Shown here in pieces: positions 7,282-17,546 of a stretch of 37,182 nucleotides of DNA. A model generated the notes under the pieces. It saw nothing but the letters and a program-made list of their open reading frames with translations, searched no databases and was not told where the DNA came from. Positions within the stretch are counted from its first letter, which is position 1. Each line of letters starts with the position of its first letter. This DNA is from a virus: positions 1 through 37,182 of IMG/VR virus record IMGVR_UViG_3300042866_000818; one strand, given 5' to 3'. The translations under genes were made by a program, and so were the position numbers.

Positions 7282-9182
7282 TGAACATGCTCGACGTCCA
7301 AGACAAGCTGAAGGGTCTCTCTGAGCAGCAGCTTGTGCAGGAGATGCAGATGCCATCTGGCAGTGCACCTCAGTTCCTTGTGCTGTCGGAGATCACCCGC
7401 CGCAAGCGGATGCGTGACAGCATGCAGCAGCAGCCGGACAACAGCACCGTGGCGCAGGAGGCGGTGGCTGCGGCTGGTGTGCCTCAGGGTGGCATTGCTG
7501 ATATGGCTAGAGCGCTGGCACCCAAGACCGACATGACCCAGAACACTGGCGCTATGCCCGTGCAGGGTATGTATGGTGGCGGGTATGTGCAGAAGATGCA
7601 GCCCGGTGGCCTTGTTGCATTGCAGCGTAACCCTGCCGCTCTGGCTTTCGCACAGAAGGAAGCCCAGCGTCTCGGGATGAGCCTCGAGCAGTACGTCTCC
7701 CGCATGAGCCTGCCGCCTCAGTCCAGAGGGGCCATGGATTCCAGCTCTCTTGATCGCTTCCTGCAGACACAGGCTGAGCGCAACCGCATGCTTGGATTTG
7801 AACCTGTCGGTGATGGGGCGGAGTTTCCAACTCAGTCGGACCTTGACCGCCGCTTCCAACAGCAGCAGCAGGCGGAGCAGTTCGCCTTCGGCGCGTCGAG
7901 CCCCCTGACGTCGCCCGGTCCCCTAGATGCAAACGTCGGCATGCCGCGGCAGGCTGGTCGAGTCATCGGCGCTCCGTCCGTTGCTTCGGTCGCTCCGCAG
8001 ATGCCGTCCATTGGTGATGTCTTTGATGCTCGAGTGGAGAGCCCCCTCTCCCCGCTCCCGGCTTCTGGACCATACTCCATGGTTCCAAGCGCCCTTATGA
8101 CGGCGGAGAACGAGCGCGTTCGCCTAGAGCGTGGCATCCCCGGCGGGGAGGGCTTTGACGAACGTGCGTACAACGCACCCGGACCAGCAGCCCTTCCGTC
8201 TACCGGACCTTACTCGAGGGTGCAGAGCGCCCTTGAGCTGGCACAGGAGGAGTATGATCGCACTGCCTCCGGCATACCCGGCGGTGAGGGCTTCGATGAG
8301 CGCGCATACACGGCACCCGCAGTGCCGGAACCCGATCCAATTGTTCGTGGTCCCGCGAGCGTTAGGCAGAGAGTGTTCGAGGAGGCCCGCAGGCAGGGGG
8401 ACCCCAATATCCTCGGTGGGGCGACAAACGAGGTTTTCTCCGCCCTGTCCGGCGAGACCGTAGCGGAACGTGAGGCGAGAAAGATTGCCGAGGCCGAAGA
8501 GGCTGCCCGGAGAGAAGTGGAGATCGGGCCTGACTTTGAGCAGCGTGGCCGCGAGCAGTCCCCGACCGATGCACTGGAGGCCATTGCCGCGCAAACTGCA
8601 GCGGCAGAGGCATCCGCCGAGGCTGCCAAGAGGGCAGCGGCAAGCGACATCACCACTGGTGGCACGAGAACCTCCGGCGGCGCTGGCGGTGTGGGGAGCG
8701 CAAGCGGTGCCACGTCCTATGAGCAGGAGCTCATCAACGCCATGCAGCGGGCGGAGCGTCGCGCAGAGCAGGACAAGTGGCTTGCCTTGGCTCAGGTGGG
8801 TCTCGGCCTCATGTCGTCTACACAGCCCACCATTGGTGGCGCTCTTGGCGAGGCTGGCCTTGCTGGCCTTCAGTCCTATCAGGGTGCTCGCGATGAGTAC
8901 GAGACTGAACGTCTTGGCCTGAGCAAGGAGCTGGCTGGTATTGCCTCCGCACGGGCATCGCAGCGGGCAGCTGCGGCGAAGGCAAGCTCCGGGCCGACCC
9001 TGAAGGAAATCAATGACAACCTTGAAATGCTCACCACTGAGGTGACTGGGTATGATGAAGCGGGCAACGAAGTCACCCGCAGGGTTCCTGTTGACGATGA
9101 CCCTAGGACGAAGGGCCTCATTAAGCAGTATCAAGAGCAAAAGCTCGCCTTGCTGTCTGGCCGCATAGCTCCACAGATGTGA
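7281..9182 (+). CDS. Virion structural protein (internal-protein type)
   Basis: 633 residues; ATG overlaps the previous TAA by one base. The N terminus has APQFLVLSEITRRKRMRD near residues 29-46, a short module recurring in phage internal virion proteins. Residues about 259-301 and 304-346 are a tandem duplication, each starting SGPYS or TGPYS and ending RGIPGGEGFDERAY or SGIPGGEGFDERAY. Residues about 395-450 are Glu/Ala/Arg-rich and probably coiled coil. The C-terminal segment near 486-560 holds WLALAQVGLGLM then PTIGGALGEAGLAG, also familiar from podovirus structural proteins. No catalytic residues are recognised. Position between the repeat protein and the giant protein suggests an ejection-type protein. 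Confidence 0.7.
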   Translation: MNMLDVQDKLKGLSEQQLVQEMQMPSGSAPQFLVLSEITRRKRMRDSMQQQPDNSTVAQEAVAAAGVPQGGIADMARALAPKTDMTQNTGAMPVQGMYGGGYVQKMQPGGLVALQRNPAALAFAQKEAQRLGMSLEQYVSRMSLPPQSRGAMDSSSLDRFLQTQAERNRMLGFEPVGDGAEFPTQSDLDRRFQQQQQAEQFAFGASSPLTSPGPLDANVGMPRQAGRVIGAPSVASVAPQMPSIGDVFDARVESPLSPLPASGPYSMVPSALMTAENERVRLERGIPGGEGFDERAYNAPGPAALPSTGPYSRVQSALELAQEEYDRTASGIPGGEGFDERAYTAPAVPEPDPIVRGPASVRQRVFEEARRQGDPNILGGATNEVFSALSGETVAEREARKIAEAEEAARREVEIGPDFEQRGREQSPTDALEAIAAQTAAAEASAEAAKRAAASDITTGGTRTSGGAGGVGSASGATSYEQELINAMQRAERRAEQDKWLALAQVGLGLMSSTQPTIGGALGEAGLAGLQSYQGARDEYETERLGLSKELAGIASARASQRAAAAKASSGPTLKEINDNLEMLTTEVTGYDEAGNEVTRRVPVDDDPRTKGLIKQYQEQKLALLSGRIAPQM

Positions 9183-9199
9183 GCCAGTAACATCTAGAG

Positions 9200-9220
9200 A
9201 TAGCCGCGGAATGCGGCTAT
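9200..9220 (+). other. Intergenic stem-loop before the giant gene
   Basis: ATAGCCGC (9200-9207), loop GGAAT, GCGGCTAT (9213-9220): a perfect 8-bp stem in the 66-base gap before the giant gene. No T-run follows, so it is more likely an mRNA processing or stability element, or a weak attenuator, than a classical terminator. Confidence 0.6.
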
Positions 9221-9248
9221 ACTCCCTCTCGCATCAGGGAGTTTGCAG

Positions 9249-12200
9249 ATGGCAGTGATTTCCGTACCCTCTTCCGCAACGGGCGCGACGTACTCTGTTC
9301 GCATCGCGGGTGACACTCCAACTGCAGCAGAGCAGGCTCGCATCGATGCCTATGTCGCGCAGATGGATGCGACCATGGCACCAGTTGCGCCTCCCCCGGA
9401 GGACACGGGTCCTGACACCTCCTTCGCTGGGGCGCTTCGTTTCTCCCTAGATCAGCCCCTCGAGAACATGGCCGTGACCTCGAGAGCACTCGGCGGTGAG
9501 GGTATTGCTTCCTTCTTGAGCGGTCTCACCGAAGCGCCGACTGGATACCAGCCAGCGTTCGAGGGCTTTATGAACGAGGACGGCTCGTTCTTTGACTTCT
9601 CGTATCTGCCACGCGCTGCGGTGGAACAGACTGGTCAGGTCGTCGGCGCTGTCGGCACTCGTGCTGCTGGTGCACTTCTTGGTGGTGCAGCAGGCTCCGT
9701 CATCCCGGGCGTTGGCACTGCTGCTGGTGCTGTCGCTGGCGGCTTTGCTGGACCAGCACTGTTCGAGGCGGTTCAGGTCCTCGGACCCGTCGCCTTGGAA
9801 AGGGCTAGAAACAATGGAAGGGAAGAGCCCAACGCCGAAGACTGGCTTGGCGCAGCGTCCACTGCCGCGGGCTCCGGTGCTCTTAACGCCATCGCCCCCG
9901 GTATGTCTGGGTTCTTCAAGAAGACCATCGTTGAAGCTGGCACCGAAGGCCTTCAATCCGTAATCCAGCAGGCTGGCGAAACCGCAGCCACAGATGTCGG
10001 GCTGCAGATCGACCCGAGACAGGCGGCGGCAGAAGCCATCCTCGGTGGCACCGCTGCCGGGGCCATTGCTGCCCCGTTCGCCATTGCAGAAAGCCGCGCA
10101 GCCAAGCGTGACGCCGCAAAGAAGGCAGACGAGAAAGCCCTAAGCGACCTCGAGGAAGATCAGAGGGAGGAGGCTGAAGACGCAGCCAAGCGCATTGCAT
10201 TTGGCGATGCTGCCATGGCACCGACTCCAGCCGAGGAGGCCCCTCCCGTCGAGCCCGTGGCACTTCTGCCAGCCCCGGCTAGTGCAGCCGCCGCGACGCC
10301 ACTGCCTCAGGCACCAGCTGCCGTAGAGCCATCAGGCACCGTGGAGGAGGTTCGCCGAGCTGATGCACAGAAGGTGCTCGCTGAGGCTGGCACCCTAGAG
10401 CAAAGAATGCCGTCACCTGAGGTCGGTGCGGAAGCAGCGCAGCAGCCGCCAGCCGCAACAGCCGCCCCCACGCCAGTCCCTCCGGCCCCTGTGCTCGAGA
10501 CATTGCAGCGCGCACGAGAGCGTCAGGTCGCAGGTAGCAACCAGCTGGTCAGCAAGAAGGGCGCACAGCGTCTAGCTGACGCTGGCCTACTCGCCCCCGA
10601 AGACATCGATGTCCCGGTGGTCGCGAACACCAAGGTGAGCGAGCTTCTCGCGCTCGGGCCAGAAGAGATTACGCGGCGCATTCAGGGAACGCAGCCCACT
10701 CAGGCTGTCCCTCCTGCGCCAACCACCCCCGCCGCTGGCGTTGGCACCGCCCCAACCCCGGAGAGTCTTGTCACACCTGACACTCCACGCCCGCCGCAGC
10801 CCTTCCGCTGGCGTGACTACACTGCAGCAACTCAGGCCGTGGTCAACGCCAAGGACGCGTCTGTCCCTGCCATTCAGAAGGCTGCAAGCACTGACCCAAA
10901 GAAGCCCGCACCTCCTGCAGTGGCCAAGGCTATCCGTGACCGCATGGTTGCCGACGGCGTCATCGTGGCCGACAAGAAGTCCAAGGGCGGCTTCCGCGTG
11001 GTCCCGACCCGTGTGCCTGATGTCGATCAGACCGAGAGCTACCGCCGCACCCTTGATGACCTGCAGCAGGATGCACAGGACGCTACTGCAGCGCAGCAGA
11101 AGGCGCTCCTAGACGCACGTCGCGCAGAGCAGACTGGCTCCAAGGCCGACGCCCGCAAGTTCAATCTGCAGGCAGATGCTGCCGCAGAGACGCTGACTCG
11201 CATTCAGGCAACGCGTCAGGAGGTAGAGGCTCGTCTGCCCAGAGCTGCCGCCGAGGTCGCTGTGCCACGCACTGAGGCACCGCTGTCGCCCATCGCAGAG
11301 GGCAGAGCTGCAGTCCCCATCACCGAGGCACCAGCTCCGATCCAGACCGTTGCGGTATCTGACCGCGCCAAGCGCCTGAAGCAATCCATGGATTACTACC
11401 AGCGTGAGGCGGCTCGCAAGGCAGCCGAGGCACGTCGCCTGCGTGAGTCCGGCAAAAAAGTTCAATTGCCCAAATCTGACCAGCAGCGCATGCTCGATCT
11501 GGAACGTGATGCCGCCGCAGACTCTCGCATGGCGCAGGCCATCCGTGGACAGCTTGCACGTCCCGCTGCAGACATCGAGCAGGACCGCGCACAGAAGGCA
11601 GCAGCTGTAGCCAAGGAGGCGTCCGACGCAGCAGAAGCCGCAGCACGGGCACCGATCTACACTGCAAAGGAGGGCCAGCTTTTCACCGCCCTCCGCCGCC
11701 GCCTAGACAACCTCGGCCTGTCCGACGTGAAGCTTGTGGCCGAGCGCGTCATTCGTCCCGCAAATGCACCACAGAATGCTCTTGTAGAGGGCATGATGGA
11801 TGTGGACCGCCGAAATGGCAACCGCATCATCGCGCTGGCTCTAGGCGTGTACGACCCAAAGATGACACAGCAGGAGCTGTTCGATGCCATCTCCGGCGTG
11901 ATGAACCACGAGGTCATCCACGCGATCCGTAGCCTCGGCCTCTTCACCGATGGCGAGTGGAAGACCCTCAGCGATCTGGCCGCACGTCAGCGCTACATGA
12001 AGGTCAAGGACGGCAAGAGCGTTGAGCGTGGGTACACCTACCTGCAACGCGCACAGCAGATGTATGCCAGTGACAGCCCTGAGATTCAGTCCGAAGAGGC
12101 TGTCGCGGAGATGTTCCGTGATTATGTTGCTGGTCGCCTGAAGATTGGCGGCAAACCGAAGACCCTCATGGATCGCATCAAGGGCTTCTTCAAGGCCCTG

Positions 12201-15200
12201 TGGGGTGCCCATGCAGAGACTGGCCTCACCGACCCCAACGCCATCTTCGAGGGTGTGCGCTTCGGTGACATCGGTCGTCGTGAGCGCAAAGCTGTCGAGC
12301 CGGAGGGAGATGCTCGCCTCAGCATGGTTAAGCTTGGCGACAAGGACCGCAAGCTCACTGTTCTTGATCGCTACGAGCAGGGCCGCTTCCGCGACGACAG
12401 ACCTCGCAATGCCAAGGGCATCCCCGTATCAACGCGCTCCAAGGAGAGCGCCATGGTGCGCCTGCAGGCCGACCGTGGAAATAAGGTCTTCGAGTCAAAC
12501 GAGACGAACAAGAAGGTCATCGCCCGTCTCATGGCTGCAGAGGCAGAGGCGGCGCTCAACTCAGACCGCAGCGCCATCGGGTGGTATGACGCAAAACTCC
12601 GAGCAGCGAAGTCAGTCCTCGCCCTGCTGCACCCTGAGATTGCCACCGATCCGGGCGCGAATGCAGCCATGGACTATGCCACCGCTGTCACCTCAAACGG
12701 CATGGCCGTCGTGGACAACTATCGTGCGGCCAACGAGCAGTACGAGTACTGGCAGAAGAACGGCAAGTTCTTGGTCCGCGGCTACGGAAATCAGGGCAAG
12801 TCGATGGAGAAGGCATTCTCCTTCTACAACAAGCTCAAAGATCGCGGCATGTCGGACGCTCAGATTTCTGACTATCTGAGCCAAGACACCACCGTGGCTG
12901 AGCTGCGGAAGAACGATATCATCCGAGAGCTTGGCATCGAGATCGACTCCAAGGAGTTTGCCGCAGCCAAGGTGAAGGTGTCATACGTCATTGGGCCCAA
13001 GATCGGGCAGGGCTTCTACCAGAACCTGCGCGGGAACTTTGAGCCACTGACGATGGACCGCTGGTGGATGCGTATGTTCAACCGACTGACGGGCAACCCG
13101 TTTGTCGTGGTGACTGATGAGACCTTGAAGAACAACGCTGACCGCGTCGTGTTGTCTGCGAGTGAACCTCTCAGTGACTACGAACGTGAGGTCATCGAGC
13201 AGGCAAAGCTTAACAGGGACATCGACATGGTGACCGAGGGCAATGCCCTCGAGTTCGCCAAGGAGGTGGATCGCATCTTCCAGAAGGCGTACAAGGATGC
13301 GGATGAGGGTCAGCGCCCAGAGAAGACTAGGCTCTTCCTTGCTGCTGGTCGCTACAAGCTGAACTCTGCACCTCAGCTGGAGGAGAGCCCGCGTGGGCCG
13401 GGTGATCGCCAGTTCATGCGCGATACCACTAACGTCGCCAGAAAGTACTTGAAGGACGCTACCGGCGTCGATATAACTCCTGCTGACCTCCAAGCGCTCT
13501 TGTGGTACGCAGAAAAGCGTCTCTGGGATTCACTCGGAATCCGCAAAGGTCAAGGCGAAGACAACGACTACGTTGACGGTGCCATCGCACTGCTCCGGAA
13601 CAAGGGATATGGTGATGACTCAATCCTCGAAGCACTCCCCGCAGGTGAACGATTCCGAATCGATCCTGTCCGATATCCCGTTGGACAAGATGGATCAGTT
13701 CGTGGACCAGATGCTGAAGGCGATACCGCCCAAGCCGAGACCCGATTCAGTGCAATCCCCACCGCTGCAGGCGAAGCCGGAGCAGGACGTGGAGACGGAA
13801 GAGGGGGCGGGGCGGTACGCGGAACTCCGGCGCTTGAGGGCTCGCCGGTCGTTCAAGGTGCCTCAGGACCGGACCAAAACCTCGTCCTAGTTGCCGAGAA
13901 GTATGCCCGCGAGAACGGCATCGATCTCCGCCGTCAGGGTAAATACGTCGAGGTTGATGAGGAGCTGGCAGGGCGCATTGCCAAGGCCTTCGATGACATG
14001 GAGCATGACCCTCAGGACCCGAAGGTCCGCGAGGCATATGCAGAGCTGATCCGCCAGACCAGAGCCCAGTACGATGCTCTGTCTGACGCTGGCTACAAGT
14101 TCTGGTTCATTGATGGGGATAACCCCGGAGAGTATGCATCGAGCCCGTTTAATGCGATGCGCGACCTGCGGGCCAACCGGAGCATGGGTGTGTTCCCCAC
14201 CGAGTCCGGTTTCGGCACCAGAGAAGAAGTCGATGTGTCGCAGAATCCCCTCCTCGAGGAGACCGACCTGATGTGGCCGTATGGCGGGCCCGACGGAACT
14301 AAGGTTCCAGTTCTTGCCAACGACCTGTTCAGGGCTGTGCATGATGCGTTTGGCCATGGCATCGAGGGCTCAGGCTTCCGCGCCCGGGGCGAAGAGAATG
14401 CTTGGCAGGCCCACATCCGCCTGTTCACCGGGTTGGCCAAGGGTGCCCTCACGACTGAGACCCGTGGCCAGAACAGCTGGCTGAACTATGGCCCCTTCGG
14501 TGAGCAGAACCGCAACGCCAAGGTCGAGGACACTATCTTCGCTGACCAGAAGGTCGGCCTCATGCCGGAGTGGACTTGGACTGAAGGTCTGGCTCCGGAC
14601 GGAGAGGCGTATAGCCCCGACGCCCGCATGTCGATCCGCTATGCCGTCAGCCCCATCACTGCCAACGTGCGGCAGAACATTCAGGCCAACCAGAAGGCGC
14701 TGATGTATGCCCGCTCGTCGGACCTGATCGCGAGAATCCTCACTGGCACAAAGCTGGTCAAGAAGGACACTGCCCGTGAGTTCGCCGACGGGCTGCTGCG
14801 CCGCTTCCAAGACAGCATGCTGCCGATTGGGCGCATGGTTCAGGAGCTGTCAGCCAAAGGCATGACCATCACTGACGCGATGGACCCGTATCTGCAAGAA
14901 GAGCTCATGCATGGTGTGGTCGGTGACAAGATCAGCGCCAACCAGAAAGGCCTGTACGAGCCCGTTGTTCAGGCCATCAAAAAGCTGAATGTGCCGAAGG
15001 CTCGGATTGACCAGCTCATTTCCGCATCGAACGCGGCATCGAAGGACGGCAAGGGTTACGTTGCTCTGGCCATGGAGCAGAGCGACAGTCCCCGCATGGT
15101 GCTGGCAGATGCCTACCTGTACGCCAAGCATGCCCGTGAGCGGAACCGCTACATCAGGGCCAACAAGGATAAGACCAACGACTCTGGCTCCGGGATGACC

Positions 15201-17546
15201 GACGCAGAAGCTGAGGCAATCCTGCGTTGGTTCGAGGGCCTTGATGCTGGCAATATTCAGGCCATCAAGGACTTCACGAAGGGCATTCGCTTGATTGTGG
15301 CGAGCACCAACCAGACCCGTGTTGATGGCGGTCTCATCGCTGAAGATGCCGTGGACAAAGACGGCAACACCGTCGTTCTTGGGTCGCAGTACAAGTTCTA
15401 TGTCCCCCTCCGTGGCGTCACAGATGGCGACGTGGACACCAACGAGGACGACTTCACTGGGCCTCCGGGGACGCCCCGCTATGGCGCTCGTGGCCGAGAG
15501 GACCGCAGGGCTCTGGGTCGCTATGACTATGCCGCCGATCTGGTGGCAAACGTCTTCACTCAGAACCAGAACGCCATCCTCCGCGCTGAGCGCAACAAGG
15601 TGGGGCAGTCCCTCCTGAGGCTGCTTCGTGCTGACCCGAACAAGACGACGGCATACGCTGAGGTCCTGAAGCGAGCCCCCACCATGAGGGCATCGGTTGA
15701 CGGCACCATGCGCGACGTGCCCGATCCTCGCGCATACAACGATCCCGACATCCTCGTGGTGAAGGAAGACGGCAAGGAGGTGTTTGTTCGCTTCCGTGAT
15801 GAGCGTGTGGCTGGGGCCATGAACGGCAAGAACGGCTTCTCACCCACCACCGGGGCGTCGCTGACCTCCGCCATGCAAACGATCAACCGCTACCTCGCCA
15901 ACATCAACACCTCGTACAACCCCGAGTTCTTCATCACGAACATGTTCCGCGACCTCTCGACCGCGGGCGTGAACATCAACCAGTACGAGATGGAGGGTCT
16001 GACGTCTGATGCGATCAGGAACGTGAAGTCGGCTCTGGTCGGCATCAAGCGTGTGATCCGCAACGGCGACGAGACATCGGAGTGGGCTAAGGTCTACAAG
16101 GACTTTGTTGCCGCTGGAGGTCAGAATGCGACCAACCAGTTCAACACCTTGGCCGACGAGCTGTCCAACATCCAAGGCATCCTTGGTGACATCTCTGAGT
16201 CCGGTGCCCGTGGGCAGTGGGCCGCAGTCAAGAACAGCTTCATCGGCAAGAAGACTGGGTCCCTGCTCAACCTCGTCGAGAACTACAACACGGTCGTCGA
16301 GAACGGCATCCGTGTCGCCACCTACAAGGCACTCATCGACCGAGGGATGTCCAAGCAGCGCGCAGCTCAGGCTGCCCGCAACGTGACGGTGAACTTCGCC
16401 AAGGGTGGCGACTATCGTCAGCTCATGGGCGCTTGGTACTTGTTCTACAACGCATCACTGCAGGGCTCGTTCGCCCTCCTGAATGCGGCTGTCCGCTCAC
16501 CAAAGGTCCGCAAGATGTGGGCTGGCATCATGGTGGCTGGCCTTCTGCAGGATCAGCTCAATGCCCTGCTGTCGGACGAGGACGAGGACGGGGAGAAAAT
16601 CTACGACAAGATTCCCCAGTATGTGCTGGAGCACAACTTCATCCTGCCGGATGTCTTCGGCATCACCGACCGCTCCTACATCTCGATCCCCATGCCGTAT
16701 GGCTTGAACATGGCGCACAACCTTGGCCGCGCCGTGAGCAGAGCTGCGCGTGGGGAGTACGATGCGGGTGAGGCCACCTCTTCTATCTTCGGAACCATCG
16801 GTGACACACTGAACCCCATCGGTGGCGCTGAGAGCTGGGCAAACTTTGTCGCCCCTACCGTCGCCGATCCGTTCATCGACATCCTTGAGAACGAGGACTT
16901 CGCCGACAAGCCCATCTACAAGGAGGGCCTGCCGTTCGACCGCACCCCGGCACCAGCCAGCCAGCTTTACTGGTCCACAACCAGTCCGTCTGCAGTCTGG
17001 ATCACCAATAACCTCAACGCCATCACTGGGGGCAATGAGGTGCGTCCGGGCTTCGTTGATTGGTCGCCTGACGTCGTGGACTTCTGGTTCGAGTTTGCTA
17101 CTGGTGGCGTTGGTCGCTTCGTTCAGCGCATCGCTGAGCTTCCGTTCAAGGTGGCAGACGAGGGCCTGTCTGATGAGGTTGCCCGGGACATCCCGTTCTT
17201 CCGAAAGATCGTTGGCTCTGTCTCGGAGCGCGAGGACATGGGTTCCTACATCGAGGGAGCCAAGGCCGTCCTGACTGCAGGCGAGGAGCTGAAGCGGGCT
17301 CGTGAGGTCGGTGATGCTGCGTGGGCGAAGGAGACGATCCAGCGCTACAGCAATGAGCTTCGCCTCGTTGGACCCATCAAGTCCTTGGAGAGCGCCCTTC
17401 GCGAGACGAGCAAGATGCGGAACCAGATCAATGCCAATCCGAACATCCCGGATGAGCAAAGGAAGGTCCTGCTGGATCGCATCGAAGAGCGCAGGCAGAT
17501 GATCCTCAGCAGGGCGAACTCACTGCTCAGGGACGCAGGGCTGTAA
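9249..17546 (+). CDS. Giant polyvalent virion protein with zincin metallopeptidase motif and LPD38-like domain
   Basis: 2765 residues. I prefer ATG 9249, with AGGGAG at 9236-9241 at good spacing, over TTG 9243, which almost touches that site. Residues about 120-185 are a Gly/Ala-rich hydrophobic stretch. About 270-860 is Ala/Pro/Glu-rich and partly coiled coil. HEVIH (H887, E888, H891) with an EEAVAEMF segment at 949-956 is a gluzincin-type zinc site. A conserved block near 1095-1190 (IGWYDAKLRAA) and another near 1640-1785 (HDAFGHG at 1698, ENAWQAH, TTETRGQNSW) recur in other giant phage proteins. INTSYNPEFFITNMFRD near 2220 matches LPD38-type polyvalent domains. By family knowledge such proteins are packaged and injected with DNA. 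Its 3' end overlaps the convergent gene by 20 bases. Confidence 0.85.
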   Translation: MAVISVPSSATGATYSVRIAGDTPTAAEQARIDAYVAQMDATMAPVAPPPEDTGPDTSFAGALRFSLDQPLENMAVTSRALGGEGIASFLSGLTEAPTGYQPAFEGFMNEDGSFFDFSYLPRAAVEQTGQVVGAVGTRAAGALLGGAAGSVIPGVGTAAGAVAGGFAGPALFEAVQVLGPVALERARNNGREEPNAEDWLGAASTAAGSGALNAIAPGMSGFFKKTIVEAGTEGLQSVIQQAGETAATDVGLQIDPRQAAAEAILGGTAAGAIAAPFAIAESRAAKRDAAKKADEKALSDLEEDQREEAEDAAKRIAFGDAAMAPTPAEEAPPVEPVALLPAPASAAAATPLPQAPAAVEPSGTVEEVRRADAQKVLAEAGTLEQRMPSPEVGAEAAQQPPAATAAPTPVPPAPVLETLQRARERQVAGSNQLVSKKGAQRLADAGLLAPEDIDVPVVANTKVSELLALGPEEITRRIQGTQPTQAVPPAPTTPAAGVGTAPTPESLVTPDTPRPPQPFRWRDYTAATQAVVNAKDASVPAIQKAASTDPKKPAPPAVAKAIRDRMVADGVIVADKKSKGGFRVVPTRVPDVDQTESYRRTLDDLQQDAQDATAAQQKALLDARRAEQTGSKADARKFNLQADAAAETLTRIQATRQEVEARLPRAAAEVAVPRTEAPLSPIAEGRAAVPITEAPAPIQTVAVSDRAKRLKQSMDYYQREAARKAAEARRLRESGKKVQLPKSDQQRMLDLERDAAADSRMAQAIRGQLARPAADIEQDRAQKAAAVAKEASDAAEAAARAPIYTAKEGQLFTALRRRLDNLGLSDVKLVAERVIRPANAPQNALVEGMMDVDRRNGNRIIALALGVYDPKMTQQELFDAISGVMNHEVIHAIRSLGLFTDGEWKTLSDLAARQRYMKVKDGKSVERGYTYLQRAQQMYASDSPEIQSEEAVAEMFRDYVAGRLKIGGKPKTLMDRIKGFFKALWGAHAETGLTDPNAIFEGVRFGDIGRRERKAVEPEGDARLSMVKLGDKDRKLTVLDRYEQGRFRDDRPRNAKGIPVSTRSKESAMVRLQADRGNKVFESNETNKKVIARLMAAEAEAALNSDRSAIGWYDAKLRAAKSVLALLHPEIATDPGANAAMDYATAVTSNGMAVVDNYRAANEQYEYWQKNGKFLVRGYGNQGKSMEKAFSFYNKLKDRGMSDAQISDYLSQDTTVAELRKNDIIRELGIEIDSKEFAAAKVKVSYVIGPKIGQGFYQNLRGNFEPLTMDRWWMRMFNRLTGNPFVVVTDETLKNNADRVVLSASEPLSDYEREVIEQAKLNRDIDMVTEGNALEFAKEVDRIFQKAYKDADEGQRPEKTRLFLAAGRYKLNSAPQLEESPRGPGDRQFMRDTTNVARKYLKDATGVDITPADLQALLWYAEKRLWDSLGIRKGQGEDNDYVDGAIALLRNKGYGDDSILEALPAGERFRIDPVRYPVGQDGSVRGPDAEGDTAQAETRFSAIPTAAGEAGAGRGDGRGGGAVRGTPALEGSPVVQGASGPDQNLVLVAEKYARENGIDLRRQGKYVEVDEELAGRIAKAFDDMEHDPQDPKVREAYAELIRQTRAQYDALSDAGYKFWFIDGDNPGEYASSPFNAMRDLRANRSMGVFPTESGFGTREEVDVSQNPLLEETDLMWPYGGPDGTKVPVLANDLFRAVHDAFGHGIEGSGFRARGEENAWQAHIRLFTGLAKGALTTETRGQNSWLNYGPFGEQNRNAKVEDTIFADQKVGLMPEWTWTEGLAPDGEAYSPDARMSIRYAVSPITANVRQNIQANQKALMYARSSDLIARILTGTKLVKKDTAREFADGLLRRFQDSMLPIGRMVQELSAKGMTITDAMDPYLQEELMHGVVGDKISANQKGLYEPVVQAIKKLNVPKARIDQLISASNAASKDGKGYVALAMEQSDSPRMVLADAYLYAKHARERNRYIRANKDKTNDSGSGMTDAEAEAILRWFEGLDAGNIQAIKDFTKGIRLIVASTNQTRVDGGLIAEDAVDKDGNTVVLGSQYKFYVPLRGVTDGDVDTNEDDFTGPPGTPRYGARGREDRRALGRYDYAADLVANVFTQNQNAILRAERNKVGQSLLRLLRADPNKTTAYAEVLKRAPTMRASVDGTMRDVPDPRAYNDPDILVVKEDGKEVFVRFRDERVAGAMNGKNGFSPTTGASLTSAMQTINRYLANINTSYNPEFFITNMFRDLSTAGVNINQYEMEGLTSDAIRNVKSALVGIKRVIRNGDETSEWAKVYKDFVAAGGQNATNQFNTLADELSNIQGILGDISESGARGQWAAVKNSFIGKKTGSLLNLVENYNTVVENGIRVATYKALIDRGMSKQRAAQAARNVTVNFAKGGDYRQLMGAWYLFYNASLQGSFALLNAAVRSPKVRKMWAGIMVAGLLQDQLNALLSDEDEDGEKIYDKIPQYVLEHNFILPDVFGITDRSYISIPMPYGLNMAHNLGRAVSRAARGEYDAGEATSSIFGTIGDTLNPIGGAESWANFVAPTVADPFIDILENEDFADKPIYKEGLPFDRTPAPASQLYWSTTSPSAVWITNNLNAITGGNEVRPGFVDWSPDVVDFWFEFATGGVGRFVQRIAELPFKVADEGLSDEVARDIPFFRKIVGSVSEREDMGSYIEGAKAVLTAGEELKRAREVGDAAWAKETIQRYSNELRLVGPIKSLESALRETSKMRNQINANPNIPDEQRKVLLDRIEERRQMILSRANSLLRDAGL

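Noticed and set aside
8124-9140. 338-residue minus-strand open frame
   Set aside because: Antisense to the 633-residue structural gene; Leu/Cys/Arg-rich shadow without start signals.
16497-17459. 320-residue minus-strand open frame opposite the giant gene
   Set aside because: Lies wholly under a strong coding gene; composition is that of an antisense shadow, with no ribosome-binding site and no recognisable motif.
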